Source of the DNA: Armatimonadetes bacterium 55-13
GTDB taxonomy: Bacteria > Armatimonadota > Fimbriimonadia > Fimbriimonadales > Fimbriimonadaceae
Assembly (NCBI GenBank): GCA_001898035.1
Contig: MKRX01000001.1
Coordinates: 55,618 to 119,617, forward strand
Reading direction: 5' to 3'
Length of the DNA: 64,000 nt
Part shown: piece after piece, positions 34,966 to 43,840 of the stretch
Layout of the letters: the number at the start of each line of letters is the position of its first letter
Numbering within the stretch: the stretch's first letter is position 1
The notes under the pieces: generated by a model
Told to the model about the DNA's origin: nothing
What the model saw: only the letters and a program-made list of their open reading frames with translations
Databases searched by the model: none
Program-made: the position numbers and the translations under genes

Positions 34966-35517
34966 TTAAGCAGCGCCAAAGCCGTTTACGAATCTCTGGG
35001 CATACCACTTGGCGGTTGTTACTTCGTAGCCAGGCGCACCTTTTTTCCTCAGTTGATGCAAGCCGGCAAGGAAGACGTCAGCGACAGGACCGATGGGTTC
35101 CGGGGGCAGCTCATTTCGCTCCATCGCTTCAATAAGAATGGCGCAAAGGGGTTCGTATAGCGCCTGAAAATAGGCGTTGTAGACCGCCTCTTGGGACTCT
35201 GGCCGGACCAACCCGGGTATGTCTCTCAAGACTTGGTCAATGTCGAAAGGCACTTCTAGGAGGAAGATTGTGGAGAAAGCAGTGAGTCCCTCCGTGAGAG
35301 ACGTTCCAGCGCGAAGCCGGAATTTCTCTCCGATGCCAGAGAAGGCTTGGGCAGCCCACTCTACAAACAGTCCTTCCTTATCCTTGAAGTGGTAGTAGAG
35401 GGTGGGGGGTTGAACTTCGGCGATGGCCAAGAGCGGAGCGATAGCGACTTCTTGATATGGCCGAAGCCCCATGAGCTTCTCAGCCGCCGCCATGATCCTT
35501 TCCCTGCCACCCATCAT
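34966..35517 (-). CDS. TetR-family transcriptional regulator
   Basis: The ATG at 35517 (a TTG at 35523 is also open) gives about 183 residues. The N-terminal helix-turn-helix is shown by RERIMAAAEKLMGLRPYQEVAIAPLLAIAEVQPPTLYYHFKDKEGLF, the TetR signature ending in LYYHFKDKE. The C-terminal helical part would bind an unknown ligand. It lies upstream of the ferredoxin gene on the same strand and divergent from the Fe-S carrier gene; an imperfect inverted repeat in the gap is a candidate operator. A link to iron-sulfur or redox physiology is inferred from both neighbours. Confidence 0.9.
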   Translation of the reverse strand: MMGGRERIMAAAEKLMGLRPYQEVAIAPLLAIAEVQPPTLYYHFKDKEGLFVEWAAQAFSGIGEKFRLRAGTSLTEGLTAFSTIFLLEVPFDIDQVLRDIPGLVRPESQEAVYNAYFQALYEPLCAILIEAMERNELPPEPIGPVADVFLAGLHQLRKKGAPGYEVTTAKWYAQRFVNGFGAA

Positions 35518-35567
35518 GAGCAATATTATCGGTTTGTTGGCTAAAATCGCCGAGGCTTCCCGAATAG

Positions 35568-35603
35568 ACCTACTTTTGGGGGGATTTTGATTACAAAATA
35601 GGT
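35568..35603. promoter_or_regulatory. Candidate operator between tetR-type and iscA-type genes
   Basis: ACCTACTTTTG (35568-35578) faces CAAAATAGGT (35594-35603), an inverted repeat with one extra base in the left arm, in the 147-base divergent gap. The position fits autoregulation by the TetR-type protein. Confidence 0.4.
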
Positions 35604-35664
35604 TATTGGCGCGCCGATCTCGGCCCGCCGACGTAGAACCCTTTGGAGTTTTAGTTACAGACCA

Positions 35665-36039
35665 ATGATCACCCTAACCGAACGAGCCGCTACCGAATTG
35701 AAAGACCTGATCAAGAGTCAGGATAAACCTGGAATCGCGTTACGCGTGTGGGTCCAGGGTGGAGGCTGCTCCGGATTGTCTTACGGTATGGCCCTGGACG
35801 ACCAAGAGCCAGAGGGCGCCGATCAGGTTTTCACTCATGGCGACATCAAGATCTATGTCGATCCGTTGAGCCTGAATTACATGGACGGCAGCTCGGTTGA
35901 CTACGTGGATGAGATCATGGGCGGGGGCTTTAAGATCGACAACCCGAATGCAGTGAGCTCCTGCGGTTGTGGGTCCTCCTTTAAGACCGAAGGGTCTGAA
36001 GGTGGAGGAGGCGGCTGCGGAAGTTGCGGCTGCCGTTAG
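35665..36039 (+). CDS. A-type iron-sulfur carrier (IscA/ErpA-like) with Gly/Cys-rich tail
   Basis: The 124-residue protein has the HesB/IscA fold with the three conserved cysteines: C35 in QGGGCSGLSYGM and C100 and C102 in SSCGCGSSF. It carries Fe-S clusters to target proteins. Normal family members end soon after the CGCGSSF motif; here another 18 residues follow, a Gly-rich linker with three extra Cys (GGGGGCGSCGCR). This tail could bind metal or modify cluster delivery. A strong terminator follows at once. Confidence 0.93.
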   Translation: MITLTERAATELKDLIKSQDKPGIALRVWVQGGGCSGLSYGMALDDQEPEGADQVFTHGDIKIYVDPLSLNYMDGSSVDYVDEIMGGGFKIDNPNAVSSCGCGSSFKTEGSEGGGGGCGSCGCR

Positions 36040-36047
36040 GATAAATT

Positions 36048-36085
36048 AAAAAAACGCGGACTTCCTCAGAAGTCCGCGTTTTTTT
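36048..36085. terminator. Bidirectional rho-independent terminator
   Basis: A perfect 16-bp stem (36048-36063 with 36070-36085) with a 6-nt loop has seven A on one side and seven T on the other. It separates the convergent iscA-type and PilZ genes. Confidence 0.9.
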
Positions 36086-36086
36086 G

Positions 36087-36467
36087 TTACATCTCAGGAC
36101 GGACGAGAAGTCCATCGCATTGGCGCTGAAAGATATCGTGAACGTACTCGGCGATGGCCATTCGATCGGAGTGACCTTCCGGCATGAATTTGAGTCCGGT
36201 GGAGAAGAGATCGCTGTTTTCCATCAGGGTCGAGTGGCGTATTTCCCCTCGAAGAGCCAACGGAGGGAGATCCGCACAACCCACGCGGACAGAGCAAAGC
36301 TCACCGACAGGCAATTGATCTCGGGATCGAATTTGCAGACCACCCAGGCTAATGTCGACGATGACCGCGTTGATGGATGTCGCACTGTTGTCGAGGTCGA
36401 TGACGACGTAGTCAAGGATGTCGTATCGAAGGTATCGGCGTTTATCGGTTCCGTACGGCTGGCTCAA
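36087..36467 (-). CDS. Single-domain PilZ protein coupled to HD-GYP gene
   Basis: The PilZ motif RRYLRYDILDYVVIDL with IVDISLGGLQI is complete, so c-di-GMP binding is likely. The frame is open to ATG 36518, which would overlap the HD-GYP gene by 38 bases. TTG 36467 has TGAGGA seven bases upstream, directly after the HD-GYP stop, and gives a 126-residue protein; I prefer it, but the longer form is possible. The direct coupling to a c-di-GMP phosphodiesterase-type gene suggests that the PilZ protein reads out or regulates that enzyme. Confidence 0.87.
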   Translation of the reverse strand: MSQPYGTDKRRYLRYDILDYVVIDLDNSATSINAVIVDISLGGLQIRSRDQLPVGELCSVRVGCADLPPLALRGEIRHSTLMENSDLFSTGLKFMPEGHSDRMAIAEYVHDIFQRQCDGLLVRPEM

Positions 36468-36480
36468 AATTGATTCCTCA

Positions 36481-38754
36481 TCACGCGGCCCAGTCTTCGC
36501 TTCTGGACCAAAATTCACGATCGCTCATTACTATTTCGGTAAGAATCGTTACAAGTTCAGGGTTAAGTTGGCCTTGTTGAGCCATATCTTTCATCTGATC
36601 TAGCGCATTTTCCAGGGTTAAGGCGCCGCGATAGGCTCGATCTGAGGTCATGGCGTCCAGACAATCCGCTACGGCAACGATTTGAACGATGCGAGGGATT
36701 TGGTCGCCGGTGAGACCATCTGGGTAACCAGAGCCATCTGAGCGCTCGTGATGCCAACGCACGATGGGCACACAGTCGCGGAACAGCGGCATGTCTTCAA
36801 TGAGCTTTGCTCCGGTCGATGGGTGTGCACGAATGATTTCAAATTCCTCCTCAGAAAGCGGTCCAGCTTTGAGAAGAATATCGTCGGGGACGGCAATTTT
36901 TCCGACATCGTGGAGCAGGGCGCCCATACGAAGGGTTTTTCGTTCAGAGGCTTCTAATCCAATATGATCGGCAATTGCCATCGCGTAATTGGTAACGCGC
37001 TCGCTGTGGCCCGCAGTGTAGATGCATTTGGCTTCGATGGTCTTGACCAGGGTCTGAACCATGGCTTCCAGGTTGTCTTCGAGGTCCTTTACAACCCGGC
37101 GCAGCATACGATTCTTTTGCTGTACTTCTCGGTTCTTACCGGCCAATTGATCTTGGGCCGTGACCCGCTGGGTGAGATCTACGGTGAAACCGAGAAGGTA
37201 TTCGACTTCGGAGTCATCGTTGCATATTGCGTTGACATGGGCCTCAACGACTTGTAGTTCGCCAGTTGGTCCGATCAACTTGCATTGGAGTGTCAGCGTT
37301 TCTCCGGCGGCAAACGCTTGGTCCATTTCATAGAAGAATTCGTCGGCACTTGGTTCGACCAAGGCATGAGTCCAGCGATCCGTCCGATCATCGTCTTCTG
37401 CTCGACCGCATTGGTCATCCCAAGTCGCGTTAGAGAACGAGATTTTTTTATCCGCGTAGACGAAACAACCGATGGGGAGATTCTCCACGACTTGCCGGTA
37501 GGCAATGTCCATCCGGTGGCAATCCGTTTTGGCCGCGATTAGGTCTTGCTGCTGAATGGAGGCGGTGCGGACGATGGCAATGGTGCCGATGGCCATGAAC
37601 GCCGAAATGAAGAAGAGCACCACCAGGCTTGCGCGTTCGTCTCGAATCTGGGTTTTGGCTTTTGTTTGGAGGCCGTTTTCACGGTTGATCTCGGCAACCA
37701 ACTGACCTCGAACCGAACTTAGCCCGATGGCGCCTTTTGAGCGAGATGGCTCGCTTTGAATGTCTACGATTCGTTGGTAGAACCAGGCGATGTCGGCCTT
37801 GCGAGAGGAGGCACCCAGATTAGCGAGACCCTCGGTCCAGCCGGAGTCACTCTTCTGAGTCATATCGATCTGACTGAGGAGAGAGGAGTAAACGCTATTA
37901 CGTTCGAGCGACTTTTGATAGTCGGTCAGCGAGCGCTGCTGCGTCACAAGGCTCTGGATGGCGCCGAGGAACGTGATAATGGCAAGGCCACCGAGGGCGA
38001 CTTCCAAGATCGTTCCTCGGAAAATTCGGTTTGAACCGGTCAGGTAACGAATCCAGCCTTGGGAGTCTTCAGAGGCCGAAATTTTGCGGGTAAATGCCCA
38101 GCCGAATACAACTCCCATGATGACGACGAGAACAAGACCCACGCTCACCGCGTAAATGAGGGCTAGCTGGTGATCTTCGATGTCGTCCGCGAGGCGGTCA
38201 ATACCAAGGACGGCGACTACTTTGCCCTCTTTGTTTCGGATGGGAGCAAAGCCGCTGATGAAGGTTCCCCAGCGGTCATGGGTAGGTTCTGAATCTACCG
38301 TGACGACGTTGTTTTCGTAGGCGCTTTTGGCGTTGAGGGGAATCTCTGGGTAGGGGTCTCCCAGGTAAGACTTGTCGTCTACCCCGTCGCTATCGTGATC
38401 TCCGGGGGGTGTGGGATCGAGTACGAAGACGTAATCGTTTTCGGACTTGCGAAGCGTGTAAATGTAGCGGGCCCCTCTGATCTTTCGTTTCGCTTCGGCA
38501 AGCTTTTCGACCTCTGTGCGATAGAGTTCGGAATCCATCTGGCGCGGGGAAACCAGTTTTTCGTGGATATCAGGATCGACCAGCATGGAAGTGATGCTGG
38601 CTAAATTGGCCAGTTCACCTTGATAGTCGCGCTGATAGCGATCTAGCGACAGCTTCAGGATGGCAATACCGGCACTCACCCCGACGATAATGAACGCGGT
38701 GGTAAGGAGAGCCCAGAGCCTGAGTTGAGCACGTGACGGTCGCTGGTGTCGCAT
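36481..38754 (-). CDS. Membrane-bound HD-GYP phosphodiesterase with sensor and PAS regions
   Basis: The 757-residue protein begins with a membrane helix (about 10-33), an outside sensor region to about 205 containing a Cache-like second half (YVFVLDPTPPGDHDSDGVDD and GTFISGFAPIRNKEGKVVAVLGID), and further helices near 210-232, 250-275 and 372-395. A PAS-like region (about 420-535, VVENLPIGCFVYADKKISFSNATW) leads by coiled coil to a full HD-GYP domain: HSERVTNYAMAIADHIGL, LLHDVGKIAVPD and HHERSDGSGYPDGLTGDQIP. The metal and catalytic residues are present, so it should hydrolyse cyclic di-GMP in response to an external ligand. The PilZ gene follows. Confidence 0.93.
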   Translation of the reverse strand: MRHQRPSRAQLRLWALLTTAFIIVGVSAGIAILKLSLDRYQRDYQGELANLASITSMLVDPDIHEKLVSPRQMDSELYRTEVEKLAEAKRKIRGARYIYTLRKSENDYVFVLDPTPPGDHDSDGVDDKSYLGDPYPEIPLNAKSAYENNVVTVDSEPTHDRWGTFISGFAPIRNKEGKVVAVLGIDRLADDIEDHQLALIYAVSVGLVLVVIMGVVFGWAFTRKISASEDSQGWIRYLTGSNRIFRGTILEVALGGLAIITFLGAIQSLVTQQRSLTDYQKSLERNSVYSSLLSQIDMTQKSDSGWTEGLANLGASSRKADIAWFYQRIVDIQSEPSRSKGAIGLSSVRGQLVAEINRENGLQTKAKTQIRDERASLVVLFFISAFMAIGTIAIVRTASIQQQDLIAAKTDCHRMDIAYRQVVENLPIGCFVYADKKISFSNATWDDQCGRAEDDDRTDRWTHALVEPSADEFFYEMDQAFAAGETLTLQCKLIGPTGELQVVEAHVNAICNDDSEVEYLLGFTVDLTQRVTAQDQLAGKNREVQQKNRMLRRVVKDLEDNLEAMVQTLVKTIEAKCIYTAGHSERVTNYAMAIADHIGLEASERKTLRMGALLHDVGKIAVPDDILLKAGPLSEEEFEIIRAHPSTGAKLIEDMPLFRDCVPIVRWHHERSDGSGYPDGLTGDQIPRIVQIVAVADCLDAMTSDRAYRGALTLENALDQMKDMAQQGQLNPELVTILTEIVMSDREFWSRSEDWAA

Positions 38755-38815
38755 ATCCGAGCACCTCGAGCGTGCTCAGGTATTTTTCGGTGAATTTGAG
38801 ATAAATCTGCATAAA

Positions 38816-38850
38816 AAAAGCGGCTTGGCAATGAGGGCCAAACCGCTTTT
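38816..38850 (-). terminator. Rho-independent terminator of the copper-amine-oxidase-like gene
   Basis: In the leftward transcript a 14-bp stem with one G-U pair and a loop of about 7 nt ends in seven U residues (A run at 38813-38819). It lies 16 bases after the stop of the gene at 38866-40239. Confidence 0.85.
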
Positions 38851-38865
38851 CTATTTGAACCTGAC

Positions 38866-40239
38866 TTATTTCTTGACTGGAGTGATCAATACGTGGCCGG
38901 TTGCGGGATCGAACTCAATGTTTACGTTAAGCGTTTCTTGAATGAAGCTTAGCGGTACCACGGTTCGACCATTATCGATAAACGGAGCAGTCTCCATTTC
39001 GACGACCTTGCCGTTGACCTTGGCGTCCTTATTGCCGATGGCAATAAAGATTTCGCGACCTTGGGCTTTGGCCTCGACGATCTTCTCGAACGCTTTCCAA
39101 TTCACTTCTCCACCGGCCTTTTCGAGAAGGTGTCGAATGGGAGTGAGAGGGATACCGTTTTCTACGCGAGGCTGCACGTCGAAATCGACGAACTGCTTGT
39201 TGTAGAGAAGGACCAAGGAGTTCATGTTAGGAAGCTTCTGGCCCTTGGTGATAGCGATCTTGCCTGCAGAGTTTGTGACGTTCTTGACCGTGGACATGAC
39301 GCCGCTGGTCTTCTGCATGTTCTTGGCAACTCGGGTGCCGGTTGGGGTCAGGAACTTAGGTCCGAGCGCGGTGGCGCTGGTCTTAACAGTGGGTTTGGTT
39401 CCGCTCATGGCGCCGGTGGCCGTTGCCGACTGGTTCAGGACGAGAGTGGGAGCAGAACCAGGAGCGGCGGGAGTGACAGCGTGAGTGTTTTTCACAACAG
39501 CCGAAGCTCCGCTATTGGTCTTATTCGTCTTCATTCCAGCGGCATCAGAAGTTGCGGGATCGCTCTGTTTGGTGCTGGGAATGGTTTCGATGGGGCGCTC
39601 CGTGCGGCCGCCTGGATTATTCACGAAGATTTTGACCTTGCGGGTCTTCATCGTCTGACTCGTTTCATCGACGACCCAAGCTTCCACCTCGTGCCAACCG
39701 TTGGTTTCTCGGGAAGTGTCCCAGAGGTAGTTGAACGGAGGCACGTTCATCATCGACTTGAATTGGTTGTCGACGAAGAAGCTCACGTAGGCGCTTCGCA
39801 GTTCCCGACCGAATCCGACTTTGATTTCCACCGGACCTTGGACGGTCTGGCCAATCTTTGGCGACGTCAGGAAGATCGGGCTGTTGTTATCCGATTCCGC
39901 GTTGATCGTCGTCTTTTCAACACCCAGGAGTTTGCCATTCTTATCGTAGAGGCAGACCTCAACGGTGTTTTCTCCATCGTTCAGAGCGGCGAGATTGATG
40001 TTGAAGTTTGTTTCGCCGCTGGCCTTGGCCGCGCTGACGGGGCGAGTCCCCATGCTCTCGCCGTTCAGCTTAAGTTCGATCAGGGCAGCATTTGCGCCGG
40101 AATACCGGATCGTAAGCGTGGGGCTGTTCAGCGCTCGGTCAATGGCAATTCTGACATCGAACACGAAAGCGTTTGCGGCCACGCTGAGAACCGCCATTCC
40201 CGCAAGGATGCACATCTTGCGAAGGAGTTTTCTGGTCAT
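38866..40239 (-). CDS. Exported protein with Ig-like region and copper amine oxidase N-terminal-like domain
   Basis: ATG 40239 is preferred because GGTGG stands eight bases upstream; ATG 40245 and 40281 are in frame. A signal peptide (MTRKLLRKMCILAGMAVLSVAANA) is followed by beta-rich Ig-like repeats (about 30-210, e.g. KIGQTVQGPVEIKVGF), a long low-complexity Ser/Thr/Ala linker (about 215-330), and a C-terminal copper-amine-oxidase N-terminal-like domain: VQPRVENGIPLTPIRHLLEKAGGEVNW, VNGKVVEMETAPFIDNGRTVVPLSFI. The latter is a common non-catalytic surface or stalk domain in bacteria, often cell-wall associated. No enzyme activity is predicted. Confidence 0.85.
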   Translation of the reverse strand: MTRKLLRKMCILAGMAVLSVAANAFVFDVRIAIDRALNSPTLTIRYSGANAALIELKLNGESMGTRPVSAAKASGETNFNINLAALNDGENTVEVCLYDKNGKLLGVEKTTINAESDNNSPIFLTSPKIGQTVQGPVEIKVGFGRELRSAYVSFFVDNQFKSMMNVPPFNYLWDTSRETNGWHEVEAWVVDETSQTMKTRKVKIFVNNPGGRTERPIETIPSTKQSDPATSDAAGMKTNKTNSGASAVVKNTHAVTPAAPGSAPTLVLNQSATATGAMSGTKPTVKTSATALGPKFLTPTGTRVAKNMQKTSGVMSTVKNVTNSAGKIAITKGQKLPNMNSLVLLYNKQFVDFDVQPRVENGIPLTPIRHLLEKAGGEVNWKAFEKIVEAKAQGREIFIAIGNKDAKVNGKVVEMETAPFIDNGRTVVPLSFIQETLNVNIEFDPATGHVLITPVKK

Positions 40240-40377
40240 AGACATATCCACCGTACCCAAATGGCCCGCACTGGCAGGCAACTCGCGTTATTCTTACACG
40301 CTCATTCCGCTTTGTCAAGCCAACTACTAGGTTGACCGTGTTAAGAGGATGTTGCGTTCGCACGGAATGAGGGCAAA

Positions 40378-41646
40378 ATGGGGGACATGCTGTTCCTCAT
40401 TGCAGCCGTCTCTTTGGCAGCGCCCTCCGTCCCTGGTGAGTATTACCAGTTTTTGAAAAAGCCCGATTCCTCGGCAAAGTGGAAAGTGGTAGCAAGCGAA
40501 CGAGGACAAACGGAAATCGATCTGACGAGCCAGACGTGGCAAGGAATCGTTTGGAAGCACGGGATTTTGGTGCAGCAGCCCCCGAAGGTGGACTATAAAG
40601 GCACCGCGGTTCTCTATATCACAGGAGATGGCCCTCGGGACGGGGACCGGGCCCAGATTCGCTTGTTGAGCGGAGCGACCGGGATGCCGGTCGCTATGCT
40701 GTTCGACGTACCAAATCAGCCAATTTGGGACATGCGTGAAGATGACCTGATCGCGCATACCTTCGAGAAGTATTTGTCCACGAAGGATCCAAGTTGGCCC
40801 TTGCTATTCCCCATGGCGAAGAGTGCGATCCGTGCGATGGACGCGGTGGTGGACGCCACGAAAAACTCGGAGAATCCGATTAAGCGCTTTGTCGTTACGG
40901 GGGCAAGTAAGCGTGGGTGGACAACATGGTTTGTGGGGGCTTCGGGCGATAAGCGGGTGGCGGCGATTGCACCGATGGTCATCGACAACCTCAACGTTCC
41001 GGCGCAGATGAAGCACCAGATCGAGAGTTGGGGTGAGTACAGCCCTATGATCCAGGACTACACCCGGCGAGGACTGCAGCAGAAGATGGAAACGCCCGCT
41101 GGCCAGGTGTTGGCGAGGATGGTGGATCCCTATTCCTACCGTGAGCGAATCAAAGTCCCAACGATGATTGTGAACGGGGGTAACGATCAATATTGGACGG
41201 TTGATGCGCTCTCGCAGTATTGGAAGGATTTGAAGCAACCCAAGTGGGCTCGGATCGTGCCGAATGTGGGACACGACTTGGGCGGCGGGATCTCCGCCAT
41301 CGAGACGATCGGAATGTTCGCCCGGTCCGTGGCGGGCGCGTTTAAGATGCCAAACGTCGCTTGGAAGACGGCTCGGCGAGGCGATTCGGTAACCCTTCAA
41401 CTGACCGCGACGGGGGCTGAACTTGAGAAAGTGACGGTGTGGGTTGTGGAATCCGACAACTTGAAATTCGCCGATCAAAAGTGGTTGCCCAAAGTGGTTT
41501 TGGATGGCAGGCAATTCGGGGCGCAAAAAGGGCTGGTTAGATTAGATCTCGGCAAGGGCAAACGATCGGCAATGTTCGCTGAATTTCGATTTAAGGTGGG
41601 AACAAGAATGTTTAGCTTGTCCACTCCTGCGGCCGTCTTCAAATAA
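40378..41646 (+). CDS. PhoPQ-activated pathogenicity-related (PqaA-like) alpha/beta hydrolase
   Basis: The 422-residue protein starts with a short signal peptide (MLFLIAAVSLAAPS, from the second ATG at 40387; the first is at 40378 with GAGGG upstream). It belongs to the PhoPQ-related family: GASKRGWTTWFVGASGDKRVAAIAPMVID contains the nucleophile Ser in GASKRG, NGGNDQYWTVD supplies an Asp region, and VGHDLGGG the His. The family is named from Salmonella pqaA and is widespread in environmental bacteria without a virulence role. The substrate is unknown. Confidence 0.88.
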   Translation: MGDMLFLIAAVSLAAPSVPGEYYQFLKKPDSSAKWKVVASERGQTEIDLTSQTWQGIVWKHGILVQQPPKVDYKGTAVLYITGDGPRDGDRAQIRLLSGATGMPVAMLFDVPNQPIWDMREDDLIAHTFEKYLSTKDPSWPLLFPMAKSAIRAMDAVVDATKNSENPIKRFVVTGASKRGWTTWFVGASGDKRVAAIAPMVIDNLNVPAQMKHQIESWGEYSPMIQDYTRRGLQQKMETPAGQVLARMVDPYSYRERIKVPTMIVNGGNDQYWTVDALSQYWKDLKQPKWARIVPNVGHDLGGGISAIETIGMFARSVAGAFKMPNVAWKTARRGDSVTLQLTATGAELEKVTVWVVESDNLKFADQKWLPKVVLDGRQFGAQKGLVRLDLGKGKRSAMFAEFRFKVGTRMFSLSTPAAVFK

Positions 41647-41716
41647 TTGAAGGTATAGCGGATATTACAGGCCTGGTGATCGTTAGCATAAGTGTTACGC
41701 GGTGCGGTTCGAACTT

Positions 41717-42901
41717 ATGGGAAAGACACGGAAATTGTTGATGGTCGTCGCCTCTCTGGCGATGCTGGTTTCGGCAAACTCACAAGAGTACAAGGGCATC
41801 GTCTATAAGTTGCCCAAGGGCTGGAAGGAGTCGACCGAGGGCAACGCTCGCGTTTTTTCACCTGGGAATTTGGCGGCGGGAGATATTCTCGCGATTCTTC
41901 TAGCCCCTCCTCAAAAGGCAGTCGATGCCGACCCCACAAAACAATTTGAGGCGGTGGTTGGCGCCGTAAATGGCGATGCGAAGATAGCCAGTCAAGGGAC
42001 AGTCTCGTCGGCAAAGAAGGGCAAAGGAACGTTAGTTGTCCAGGCTTTTCAACTGGTCGACAAGAGTTATGGGGCGCATCAGAGGATGTACTCCATGTTC
42101 ATTGAGGGTGGGCAATACATTTTGGCGATGGTCATTTCTCGGTCGGAAGCGACGCTTGAGAAGTATCAGGCGGACTTGACGGACCTTCTTACGAGCATCG
42201 AGTTCAAGGGATCGGCTCCAGTGACAACTAAGATTACGGCGTTGCCGACAGGTAACACGCCGACGCTGATGGTGGGTATGCCCGGATGGCTCCCTTCAGG
42301 GAAGGGCCTATCCATTCCGGCGCCAGCGATCGTTGACGGCAAACCTCAGGGCATGTGGTACCGGGCGACTCCCGATCAAGCAGGTGTGCTGAGGGCCATC
42401 CCATACGTCTACTTTCCAAGCGGGGTAAGGGCGTCGCTACCGCGATTGGGAGGTGGAAACCTTTTTGACCTTGAAGGTCAGAAGGCACAGAAGGGGACGA
42501 CCGGTGTGGGTACGTTCACGATCGAGAAAGGGCAATACAAAGAAAGCGCCGATGGCTTCAAGGAGACGGGCGTGTATCGGTTTGGAACGGACGAGGAGGG
42601 AAGCTTCTTCTCCTTTGGAGCCGCAGAGTTTCACGTACTGAAGCCATTATCCAAGACATCTATCGTAGGATCTTGGCGATCTTTAAGCACGGTATACGTG
42701 TTCAGTGAGGACGGCACTTACCAGTCGGGACAACTTGCCGAAGGTGGAAACGAGGTTGTGGGGGCGATCACGTCAGGACGTTATTTTGTGGATGGCTACC
42801 TGTTGATGCTTTCTCCCAACGGTGGAAAGATGGTGATTGAACGATGCGGGATGGCAGGAAAGATGCTTATGAAGGGCACCATCCTTTGCACCAGGCAGTA
42901 G
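41717..42901 (+). CDS. Exported protein of unknown function
   Basis: ATG 41717 gives a 394-residue protein with a clear signal peptide (MGKTRKLLMVVASLAMLVSANS); GTG 41702 is an alternative. The N-terminal half (about 25-165) has the pattern YKLPKGWKESTEGNARVFSPGN, which resembles the PsbP/Mog1-like domain of other secreted proteins. The C-terminal half is beta-rich with an ending GSWRSLSTVYVFSEDGTYQSG like lipocalin-type DUFs. I do not recognise a named family. Its stop is directly adjacent to the stop of the convergent holB gene. Confidence 0.75.
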   Translation: MGKTRKLLMVVASLAMLVSANSQEYKGIVYKLPKGWKESTEGNARVFSPGNLAAGDILAILLAPPQKAVDADPTKQFEAVVGAVNGDAKIASQGTVSSAKKGKGTLVVQAFQLVDKSYGAHQRMYSMFIEGGQYILAMVISRSEATLEKYQADLTDLLTSIEFKGSAPVTTKITALPTGNTPTLMVGMPGWLPSGKGLSIPAPAIVDGKPQGMWYRATPDQAGVLRAIPYVYFPSGVRASLPRLGGGNLFDLEGQKAQKGTTGVGTFTIEKGQYKESADGFKETGVYRFGTDEEGSFFSFGAAEFHVLKPLSKTSIVGSWRSLSTVYVFSEDGTYQSGQLAEGGNEVVGAITSGRYFVDGYLLMLSPNGGKMVIERCGMAGKMLMKGTILCTRQ

Positions 42902-43840
42902 TCACTGACTGAGGAGCGAAGTAAAGAGTGCGTCAAAGGTCATTCCGGCGCTACCGTTCCCAATAATTCTGCGATGGGCTTGGGTTATTTTGGCAAGCGC
43001 TTGGTGCCAATCTGGGTGGTAAAGCGATATGGCGATCGCAAGCAGTTCCAGCGCTTCCGTGTTCGCGATTCGAGCGGCTTGATTCGGATCCAATTTGTCG
43101 GCGATTGACTTAAATTGATCGCCGGCGGCGAGAGCCTGTGAAAGGGGTCGAGAGCGAAGCTCTTTGGCGAAAGCAAGAAGGGACTTGAACGGGGCGGGGT
43201 TCTCTTGATAGCGGCGAGCCAGGGCGGGAGCACCTTTGGCGAGCGCCCAGAATTCTTCTTCAATATTTATTTGGCTGCGTTCGTCCGGTTTGGGGAGCTC
43301 GCAGGCGATGGCAACACAGCGCGAAAGTATGGTGGGAAGAATGCTGCCGACGCTGTTCGTCATGAGGATGAACTTCGCGTAAGCGTGGGGTTCTTCGAGC
43401 GTTTTTAGCAGAGCGTTTGCGGCCGCAGGATGGAGGCGTTCGGCTTCTTCCAATATAACGACCTTATGAGCCGACATGATGGGTGGAGTCCGAAGAAATT
43501 CGATGACCGAAATGCCGTCGTATCCACCTTCTGAGCCCCTCGAGGGTGAGATTTGACGCCCTAGGATCATGCGGCCAGCACCGAAAGGCTGGACGCGGAG
43601 GACGTCTGGATTGCGACCGTTCAAGAAGGTGGTTACCGGCTGTTCGTTGGGATCGTCGTTTTGGCTGAGCCAAGAAACGGCAAGGGCGTCGGCGAGTTGG
43701 CCCTTTCCTGCGCCCTTGGCGCCGTAGAGAAGAATGGCGTGGGATGCGCTTTCGGCTTCGGCGATGCGCAGAACGACGCGCTTGGCGCCGCTGAGGCCGA
43801 TGAGCCCGTCTAGCTTAGAAGCGCTCAAACTGGTCGACAT
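42902..43840 (-). CDS. holB: DNA polymerase III delta-prime subunit-like clamp-loader protein
   Basis: The 312-residue protein has an AAA+ core: LLYGAKGAGKGQLADALAV (Walker A, about 35-42), VVILEEAERLHPAAANALLKTLEEP (sensor and Walker B region) and ILMTNSVGSILPTILSRCV with the SRC motif of clamp-loader subunits. The zinc-binding Cys group of many delta-prime and gamma subunits is missing. It helps load the sliding clamp. The start overlaps the darA stop by 26 bases. The darA-holB adjacency is conserved in Firmicutes, which supports the assignment. Confidence 0.88.
   Translation of the reverse strand: MSTSLSASKLDGLIGLSGAKRVVLRIAEAESASHAILLYGAKGAGKGQLADALAVSWLSQNDDPNEQPVTTFLNGRNPDVLRVQPFGAGRMILGRQISPSRGSEGGYDGISVIEFLRTPPIMSAHKVVILEEAERLHPAAANALLKTLEEPHAYAKFILMTNSVGSILPTILSRCVAIACELPKPDERSQINIEEEFWALAKGAPALARRYQENPAPFKSLLAFAKELRSRPLSQALAAGDQFKSIADKLDPNQAARIANTEALELLAIAISLYHPDWHQALAKITQAHRRIIGNGSAGMTFDALFTSLLSQ

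Noticed and set aside
39061-40335. 424-codon open frame antisense to the copper-amine-oxidase-like gene
   Set aside because: The opposite strand has a signal peptide, ordered domains, a ribosome site and a terminator. The antisense frame has low-complexity Gly/Arg/Asp composition.
40804-41526. 240-codon open frame antisense to the PhoPQ-related hydrolase
   Set aside because: It is a shadow of a clear alpha/beta hydrolase, with no start context and no family features.
40378-41646. Virulence role from the PqaA name
   Set aside because: The family is widespread in environmental bacteria, and the context is not a pathogenicity region.
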